Shown here in pieces: positions 59,279 to 64,000 of a DNA stretch of 64,000 nucleotides. The stretch spans positions 6,522,501 to 6,586,500 of the forward strand of contig NZ_CP015225.1 of NCBI RefSeq assembly GCF_001623525.1. The letters run 5' to 3'. Every line of letters begins with the position of its first letter. Position 1 is the stretch's first letter. The position numbers and the translations under genes are program-made. The notes below the pieces were generated by a model. That model ran no database searches. It was not told the origin of the DNA and saw nothing but the letters and a program-made list of their open reading frames with translations. Origin of the DNA: Pseudomonas fluorescens (lineage in GTDB: Bacteria; Pseudomonadota; Gammaproteobacteria; Pseudomonadales; Pseudomonadaceae).

Positions 59279-59593
59279 TCAAGCGCTGACCTTGAGCCCG
59301 ATCAACCCCGCAACGATCAACGCCACACTGGCCAACCGAACCAGCGCCATCGACTCACCGAACAGAATGATCCCGGCGATCACCGTGCCCACGGCACCGA
59401 CCCCGGTCCAGATCGCATAGGCCGTGCCCAGCGGCAGTTCCTTCATTGCAAGGCCGAGCAGGCCGAGGCTGATCGCCATGGCGGCGATTGTCAGTGCAGT
59501 GGGGAGAGGGCGGCTGAAACCGTCGGTGTATTTCAGGCCGACAGCCCAGCCGACTTCGAACAGGCCGGCAAAAAACAGAATGATCCAGGACAT
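59279..59593 (-). CDS. sugE: SMR family exporter SugE/Gdx (guanidinium exporter)
   Basis: 104 aa from the ATG at 59593 with GAGGTG upstream. Four helices; the conserved Glu13 lies in [21 protein letters not shown], which closely matches E. coli Gdx. [24 protein letters not shown] is the third and fourth helix region. Gdx members exchange guanidinium for protons. A guanidine-II riboswitch directly upstream supports guanidine efflux over general drug resistance. Confidence 0.94.
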   Translation of the reverse strand: MSWIILFFAGLFEVGWAVGLKYTDGFSRPLPTALTIAAMAISLGLLGLAMKELPLGTAYAIWTGVGAVGTVIAGIILFGESMALVRLASVALIVAGLIGLKVSA

Positions 59594-59610
59594 CACACAC
59601 CTCATCGATG

Positions 59611-59663
59611 GATGGGGTCGTCCCCGGATAACGAACGCTCTAGCGTTGCGGGGTCGTCCCCGC
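59611..59663 (-). ncRNA. Guanidine-II (mini-ykkC) riboswitch
   Basis: On the minus strand two hairpins each present GGGG-ACGA-CCCC (59648-59663 and 59611-59627) separated by a linker that itself folds as AACGCT-AG-AGCGTT. The paired ACGR tetraloop hairpins are the definition of the class. The second hairpin ends only a few bases before the sugE ribosome-binding site GAGGTG, consistent with translational control. Guanidine should switch on sugE. Confidence 0.93.
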
Positions 59664-59685
59664 ATTGGGCGCAAGAGTGCCCAAT
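59664..59685 (-). terminator. Hairpin between the BASS gene and sugE
   Basis: ATTGGGC-N8-GCCCAAT immediately upstream of the riboswitch. No T-run, so it may just separate transcripts or stabilise the leader. Confidence 0.35.
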
Positions 59686-59711
59686 GCTGACGAGTCGGTC
59701 AAGATTCTCCT

Positions 59712-60677
59712 TCAGTCCGCCGCTGGACGGGCCTGTAGTTCACGGTCCTGTTTTTCGCTCATGCGCCGGAAGTACGTCGAGAGCAGAGCCCCGGAAATGT
59801 TGTGCCAGACGCTGAACAGCGCGCTGGGTACCGCCGCCAGTGGCGAAAAGTGCGCGCTGGCCAACGCCGCGCCCAGGCCGGAGTTCTGCATGCCGACTTC
59901 CAGCGCCAGGGATTTACGCTGGGCCAGCGGCAGCTTGAACAGATGCCCGGTGAAGTAACCCAGCAAAAAGCCGAAGCTGTTGTGCAGCATCACCACGGCC
60001 ATGATCAACAGGCCCGACTCGGCAATTTTTGCCTGGCTGGCGGCCACCACCGCAGTGACGATGATGACGATGCTCACCACCGACACCAATGGCAATACTT
60101 CCACGGCATGACGGACCTTGTCCCCCAGCAGCCGTTGCGCCACCACGCCCAACACGATAGGCAGCAGCACCACTTGCAGGATCGACCAGAACAGCTCCAT
60201 GAACGATACCGGCAGCCAGGCCGAGGCCAGCAGCCAGATCAGCGCCGGGGTCAGCAGCGGCGCGAGCAGGGTGGTGACGGCGGCGATGGCCACCGACAGG
60301 GCCAGGTCGCCACGGGCCAGCCAGGTCATGACATTCGACGAGGTGCCGCTTGGGCAGCAGCCCACCAGAATCACGCCGACGGCGATTTCCGGTGGCAGGT
60401 GGAACACCTGGCAGAGCAACCAGGCCACACCGGGCATGATCACGAAATGCGCGACCACGCCGAGGGCCACGCGCCAGGGATGGCGTGCGACTTCGGCGAA
60501 GTCTTCGAGCTTGAGGGTCAGGCCCATGCCGAACATCACCAGGCCCAGCAGCGGCACGATGGCGCTTTTTAGACCGATGAACCAGACCGGCTGCAGAAAC
60601 GCCACCACTGCGAAAAACAGTACCCAGTAAGCGAAGGTATTGCCGACAAAGCGACTCAATGCAGCCAATGCGCGCAT
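59712..60677 (-). CDS. Bile acid:sodium symporter (BASS) family transporter
   Basis: 321 aa from the ATG at 60677 with AGGATCAGGTC upstream. About ten helices; VGCCPSGTSSNVMTWLARGDLALSVAIAAVTTL is the crossover (broken-helix) motif and GMQNSGLGAALASAHF the second sodium site. Bacterial members carry pantoate, pyruvate or other organic anions. It lies 118 bp upstream of sugE on the same strand; co-transcription is possible, though the riboswitch would act only on sugE. Confidence 0.92.
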   Translation of the reverse strand: MRALAALSRFVGNTFAYWVLFFAVVAFLQPVWFIGLKSAIVPLLGLVMFGMGLTLKLEDFAEVARHPWRVALGVVAHFVIMPGVAWLLCQVFHLPPEIAVGVILVGCCPSGTSSNVMTWLARGDLALSVAIAAVTTLLAPLLTPALIWLLASAWLPVSFMELFWSILQVVLLPIVLGVVAQRLLGDKVRHAVEVLPLVSVVSIVIIVTAVVAASQAKIAESGLLIMAVVMLHNSFGFLLGYFTGHLFKLPLAQRKSLALEVGMQNSGLGAALASAHFSPLAAVPSALFSVWHNISGALLSTYFRRMSEKQDRELQARPAAD

Positions 60678-60714
60678 GACCTGATCCTTATTATTAAGAA
60701 CACCGAATACTAAT

Positions 60715-60740
60715 GTGGGAGCGAGCAAGCTCGCTCCCAC
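60715..60740. repeat. REP palindrome
   Basis: GTGGGAGCGAGC-AA-GCTCGCTCCCAC, perfect inverted repeat 12 bp beyond the rdgC stop; likely also forms a transcript-end hairpin. Confidence 0.85.
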
Positions 60741-60752
60741 AGGGGGCGGGTT

Positions 60753-61673
60753 TTAGATACCTTGCGGAATCTCTTCCCCACCCAAGGCTTCAACCAGCGC
60801 CGGCAGGAACTCGCCGAACGTCAACATCATCAGCGTGAAACTGGCGTCCAGTTGGCCAAGGGCTTCGTCGCCTCCGTCCTGTTCCGCCTGGTCCTGCAGC
60901 AGGTCTTCGAATTTCAGGCGCTTGACCACCATCTTGTCGTCGAGCACGAAGGACAGCTTGTCCTGCCACGCCAGGGACAGTTGCGTGACGACCTTGCCGG
61001 TGTTCAAGTGCAGCTGGATTTCGTCGCTGGTCAGGTCCTGGCGCTTGCAGCGCACGATGCCGCCGTCTTCGTGGGTGTCGCGCAGTTCGCATTCATCGAG
61101 CACGAAGAAATCGTCCGCGGCTTTCTGGGTCTTGACCCAGTCGGTCATGGTGGCAGTCGGGGCCATTTTTACCGTCAGTGGACGTACCGGCAGCGAGCCG
61201 ATCACTTCGCGCAGGGTAGACAGCAGGTCTTCGGCGCGTTTCGGGCTGGCGGAGTTCACCAGGATCAGGCCCTGTTTCGGCGCGATGGCGGCGAAGGTGG
61301 ACGAGCGACGGATGAACGCGCGCGGCAGGAACGCCTGGATGATTTCATCCTTGAGCTGGTCCCGTTCCTTTTTATAGACCTTGCGCATTTGCTCGGCTTC
61401 GATCTCTTCGACCTTTTCCTTCAAGGCATCACGCACGACGCTGCCAGGCAGGATGCGTTCTTCCTTGCGCGCGGCGATCAGCAGGAAATCCTGGCTGACA
61501 TGCACCAATGGCGCGTCTTCGCCTTTGCCAAACGGCGCGACGAAACCGTAAGTGGTCAACTCCTGGCTTGCACATGGACGCGCCAGTTTGGTGGCCAGTG
61601 CAGTTTCCAACGCCTCGGCATCAAAAGGCAGATCTTGGGTCAGGCGATAGATAAGCAGGTTTTTGAACCACAT
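60753..61673 (-). CDS. rdgC: Recombination-associated protein RdgC
   Basis: 306 aa from the ATG at 61673 ([23 protein letters not shown]) with AAAGGAGAGA upstream. [38 protein letters not shown] and [21 protein letters not shown] are family marks. RdgC forms a ring dimer on DNA and inhibits RecA filament formation. Normal length (about 300 aa). It has its own transcript upstream of the BASS gene. Confidence 0.96.
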   Translation of the reverse strand: MWFKNLLIYRLTQDLPFDAEALETALATKLARPCASQELTTYGFVAPFGKGEDAPLVHVSQDFLLIAARKEERILPGSVVRDALKEKVEEIEAEQMRKVYKKERDQLKDEIIQAFLPRAFIRRSSTFAAIAPKQGLILVNSASPKRAEDLLSTLREVIGSLPVRPLTVKMAPTATMTDWVKTQKAADDFFVLDECELRDTHEDGGIVRCKRQDLTSDEIQLHLNTGKVVTQLSLAWQDKLSFVLDDKMVVKRLKFEDLLQDQAEQDGGDEALGQLDASFTLMMLTFGEFLPALVEALGGEEIPQGI

Positions 61674-61783
61674 GGGGTGAGTCTCTCCTTTATACAAAGG
61701 GGGGCATTATTCTCTTCGCGGCGCCATAGGCCAACCCTTCGCTAAGCCTTTGGAAGGCCTGAAAAAATTAATTTAAAAAGTGC

Positions 61784-61812
61784 TTGCCAGCTTAAAGAGT
61801 GCTCCGTAGAAT
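61784..61812 (+). promoter_or_regulatory. Sigma-70 promoter of the tRNA cluster
   Basis: TTGCCA, 17-bp spacer, TAGAAT, followed by GCGCGCC, a GC-rich discriminator as in stable RNA promoters. The start would be about 16 bp before the first tRNA. Confidence 0.75.
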
Positions 61813-61833
61813 GCGCGCCACACCGAAAGCGAA

Positions 61834-61909
61834 GGGTGATTAGCTCAGCTGGGAGAGCGTCTGCCTTACAAGCAGAATGTCGGCGGTTCGATCCCGTCAT
61901 CACCCACCA
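61834..61909 (+). tRNA. tRNA-Val (anticodon TAC), copy 1
   Basis: 76 nt with encoded CCA. The acceptor GGGTGAT pairs with ATCACCC; the anticodon loop is CTTACAA (TAC); the T-loop is GGTTCGATCC. Confidence 0.97.
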
Positions 61910-61928
61910 TTCGTTCAACGTGTTACGC

Positions 61929-62005
61929 GCAGCGGTAGTTCAGTCGGTTAGAATACCGGCCTGTCACGCCGGGGGTCGCGGGTTCGAGTCCCGTCCGCTG
62001 CGCCA
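61929..62005 (+). tRNA. tRNA-Asp (anticodon GTC), copy 1
   Basis: 77 nt with encoded CCA. The acceptor GCAGCGG pairs with CCGCTGC, discriminator G, anticodon loop CTGTCAC (GTC). Confidence 0.97.
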
Positions 62006-62045
62006 TATTCGGTTACCTGGAACACTGAACGCCAGGTCACCACGG

Positions 62046-62069
62046 AAAGCCCGCTCACGCGGGCTTTTT
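62046..62069 (+). terminator. Terminator after the first tRNA pair
   Basis: AAAGCCCGC-TCAC-GCGGGCTTTTT. Confidence 0.9.
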
Positions 62070-62181
62070 GCTGTTTGCAGTTCCTGTGGTGTGCGTTGCT
62101 CATGTTTTTTTGCTGAATTTGCTAATTAAATCAGCACGTTAAGAAAAACTGTGAGAGAATGCGCCCCGCATCGAAAGTGAA

Positions 62182-62257
62182 GGGTGATTAGCTCAGCTGG
62201 GAGAGCGTCTGCCTTACAAGCAGAATGTCGGCGGTTCGATCCCGTCATCACCCACCA
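62182..62257 (+). tRNA. tRNA-Val (anticodon TAC), copy 2
   Basis: Identical over its 76 nt to the copy at 61834, 348 bp downstream. Its upstream region has GAGAAT (62155-62160) as a possible -10 without a clear -35. Confidence 0.97.
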
Positions 62258-62274
62258 AACTTTCAGTGTTACGC

Positions 62275-62351
62275 GCAGCGGTAGTTCAGTCGGTTAGAAT
62301 ACCGGCCTGTCACGCCGGGGGTCGCGGGTTCGAGTCCCGTCCGCTGCGCCA
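62275..62351 (+). tRNA. tRNA-Asp (anticodon GTC), copy 2
   Basis: Identical over its 77 nt to the copy at 61929. Confidence 0.97.
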
Positions 62352-62389
62352 TATTCGGTTATCTGGAATGCTGAACGCCAGGTACCAAC

Positions 62390-62417
62390 AAAAAGCCCGC
62401 TCATTGAGCGGGCTTTT
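62390..62417 (+). terminator. Terminator after the second tRNA pair
   Basis: AAAAAGCCCGCTCA / TGAGCGGGCTTTTT, longer stem than the first copy's terminator. It also ends the convergent catalase-like transcript. Confidence 0.9.
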
Positions 62418-62440
62418 TGCTGTCTGGCATTTGCCTGCCT

Positions 62441-63577
62441 CTATTGCTCGGCGTTACGGCTGTGACGGTAGTCGCTGACCGCCTCATACACCGCTTTACG
62501 CAAGCGATTGATCCCACCAATAGGCCGATGCGCCTCAATGCCGAACCAAGGATTGAACGACTGATTATCACAAGCCAGGTTCAGCTTGGGCGTATCAAAA
62601 TCCTGAGCCGGAACCTTGATCCGTGCCACGGTCTCGAACGGCGCATCACTTTCCTGCCATTCAATACTGGTGTCTTCGATCGGCATGTACTTGCTCGGAT
62701 CCTGGCGCTGGATCTGCAAGACAAAACACGCCGGCACCCGATCTGTGGATAACTGCTGGTTCAATGCGCTACGCAAGAAGTTCGGCAGGTCCTGGTTCTG
62801 GGCCGGCAAGGTGTAGCTTGGGCAACTGTCCGGATCCGGTGCGACGCGAAACTTGGCGTTGGCCTCACCGAACTTATAGGGCGATACCGAGAAGTAAGTG
62901 GTCTGGGTCGGACTGGCCGGTGGCGGTGAGAGGGTCGCCAGGGCGATGAATAAATGCCGAATCTGCCAACTGCGCGGGTCGAGGCTCGGAAAAAAGGCCA
63001 TCGCCTTTTTCCCGTCAGCCTGAGCCGCCACATTCTGACGATATTCGGCGACATCACTGACAAAGAAGTTCGGATGGTTGAACATCACGAAATCCTGCTC
63101 ACCTTGTGATTGCCGATCAGCGAGCAGTTGCTTGCCCGGTACGTTCGTCAGCTTGATCGCCATCCCCCGTGCATCGCGCAGGCTGTCGAACTGCGGATAG
63201 GCGTTGCCGTTGGACAGGCGAATCGTCGCCTGCCAGACCTTCCCCGGCTCGGCGAATACCCCTTGGCGCAATGGTGCCGGCAGGTCGCTCGGTACCTGGA
63301 CTTCGGCCATGACACAGCCGTGGGCCTTGGCGTGGGCATCGCGCAGATAACGCGTGCTTTCGCGGTGCTGATCGACGATGCGAATAGCGGTCTGGATGAT
63401 GTCCTGGGTCATGGCCGCTTCGCCGGGCGCCACCTGTTCCTTGTCCGGGACCGGTCCCTTGTGTTGCCAGGCAAACCAGGCCGTGGACAGTGCCCAGCCG
63501 AGCAGCCCGATGCCCAGCAGCCACAGGAGCGTCTTGCCCAAAAAGGCACCGAGGCGCAGCCAGAGCGTGATCAACAT
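62441..63577 (-). CDS. Membrane-anchored catalase-like heme protein
   Basis: 378 aa, much shorter than typical catalases (about 480 or more). One N-terminal helix (about residues 10-34) anchors it, facing the periplasm. The catalase fold is reduced but keeps the distal His in YLRDAHAKAHGCVMAEV, the distal Asn in DFVMFNHPNFFV and a C-terminal R-x3-Y (Arg360-Tyr364) that could bind heme proximally. It follows the di-heme cytochrome gene by 31 bp on the same strand, so the two probably form a periplasmic redox pair. Confidence 0.85.
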   Translation of the reverse strand: MLITLWLRLGAFLGKTLLWLLGIGLLGWALSTAWFAWQHKGPVPDKEQVAPGEAAMTQDIIQTAIRIVDQHRESTRYLRDAHAKAHGCVMAEVQVPSDLPAPLRQGVFAEPGKVWQATIRLSNGNAYPQFDSLRDARGMAIKLTNVPGKQLLADRQSQGEQDFVMFNHPNFFVSDVAEYRQNVAAQADGKKAMAFFPSLDPRSWQIRHLFIALATLSPPPASPTQTTYFSVSPYKFGEANAKFRVAPDPDSCPSYTLPAQNQDLPNFLRSALNQQLSTDRVPACFVLQIQRQDPSKYMPIEDTSIEWQESDAPFETVARIKVPAQDFDTPKLNLACDNQSFNPWFGIEAHRPIGGINRLRKAVYEAVSDYRHSRNAEQ

Positions 63578-63608
63578 TGAAACTTCCTTTTACCTGTGGG
63601 GTTCATCA

Positions 63609-64000
63609 TTACAGTTGCGACTCCAATGGCCCGCCCAGCACCTTTAAATACTCCAGCAAGGCCCAGCGTTCCTGTGGTTGCAGCAAGCGGCCAATGACGC
63701 CATTGCCTCGCTCGCCCGCGCGGAATTCATGGCCGCTGTTGTGGTTGCCGGTAATGCGGGTATCGAAGAGAAAACCGTTGGTAAAGGCTTCGGTGCGATA
63801 GCCCAGGTGGCGCGGGTCGTATTCGAAGTTGCCTTTATAGAACGTGGTCGCGCGCTCATCCTGGGGGGACAGCAGTTGATAGATCGTCGGCACCGAGCCG
63901 TTGTGCAGGAACGGTGGCGTGGCCCAGACACCCGCCAGTGGCCGGGCTTTGTAGGCGCGCAATTCACGTACGCCGATGGGCAAGCCGAAACCGTCCAGCG
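63609..64000 (-). CDS. Di-heme cytochrome c peroxidase-like protein (5' part cut by window edge)
   Basis: The last 130 residues are visible. YKARPLAGVWATPPFLHNGSVPTIYQLLSP is the pattern of the second heme domain of the di-heme cytochrome c peroxidase/RoxA-like family; HNGSVP and HNSGHEFRAGERG are typical. No CxxCH heme motif lies in the visible part; those should be upstream. The open frame continues past base 64000. Probably co-transcribed with the downstream catalase-like gene. Confidence 0.82.
   Translation of the reverse strand, partial: LDGFGLPIGVRELRAYKARPLAGVWATPPFLHNGSVPTIYQLLSPQDERATTFYKGNFEYDPRHLGYRTEAFTNGFLFDTRITGNHNSGHEFRAGERGNGVIGRLLQPQERWALLEYLKVLGGPLESQL

Noticed and set aside
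61836..62478. Two open frames over the tRNA genes (61836-62129 and 62266-62478)
   Set aside because: They are just translations of the tRNA-Val and tRNA-Asp copies and their terminators.

Overview
The window looks like a chromosomal segment of a fluorescent Pseudomonas (P. fluorescens group). The evidence is high-GC codon use, Pseudomonas gene order such as gacS-ldhA next to cysM-rlmD-relA-mazG, and many GTGGCGAGGGAGCTTGCTCCCGCT and GTGGGAGCGAGCTTGCTCGCGAT repeats (REPIN/REP elements) between genes. No prophage, insertion sequence, CRISPR array or integrase was seen, so this is mostly core genome with a few accessory-looking pieces. The two edge genes are cut: an AraC-type regulator on the left and a di-heme cytochrome c peroxidase-like gene on the right.

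Layout. 1-6.9 kb: AraC regulator; sigma-54-driven dctA (C4-dicarboxylate uptake) with two palindromic activator sites; a CaiB/BaiF CoA-transferase; sprT; a Yip1 membrane protein; ttcA; a 3-methyladenine glycosylase-like gene. 7-11.3 kb: arsC-wrbA-DUF2069 overlapping operon, a TlpA-like lipoprotein, a META lipoprotein coupled to a double-CxxC protein, and ldhA. 11.3-21.2 kb: gacS, an orphan 130-aa gene behind a perfect 18-bp palindrome, then cysM-rlmD, relA, mazG and a DUF2058 gene. 21.3-31.3 kb: DUF3108 gene, purN-purM, DUF2066 gene, an AI-2E-type transporter, hda, two tandem NlpC/P60 lipoproteins, a PQQ-type sugar dehydrogenase and a 194-aa hypothetical.

31.4-40.6 kb is a compact late-cobalamin operon (cobO-cobB-bluB-cbiB-cobD-cobQ-cobU-cobT-phosphatase-cobS) behind a cobalamin riboswitch. 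It covers corrin adenosylation, amidation, aminopropanol attachment, DMB synthesis and nucleotide-loop assembly, with most genes overlapping by 4 nt. 40.6-43.9 kb is a regulatory cluster: an RcsB-like response regulator, a LuxR protein reduced to its HTH and preceded by a near-canonical lux box, then marR-MFS-microprotein with the same GGGTATATAC palindrome before both marR and the MFS gene.

43.9-53.6 kb: glutathione peroxidase, FadL porin, small hypotheticals, a ~1.1-kb gap, rmuC, and a 1156-aa transporter/histidine-kinase/receiver hybrid. 53.8-61.7 kb: TetR with a divergent MFS exporter, a cupin, a TDT transporter, an LplT/PlsC-like fusion, sugE/gdx preceded by a guanidine-II (mini-ykkC) riboswitch, a BASS transporter and rdgC. 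61.8-64 kb: a tandem duplication of a tRNA-Val/tRNA-Asp pair, then a membrane-anchored catalase-like gene downstream of the cut di-heme cytochrome gene.

The most interesting signals are the lux box with a -10 at the expected distance upstream of the HTH-only LuxR gene, a related palindrome next to gacS, the guanidine-II riboswitch, the marR dual operator with its coupled 39-aa membrane peptide, and the repeat population.
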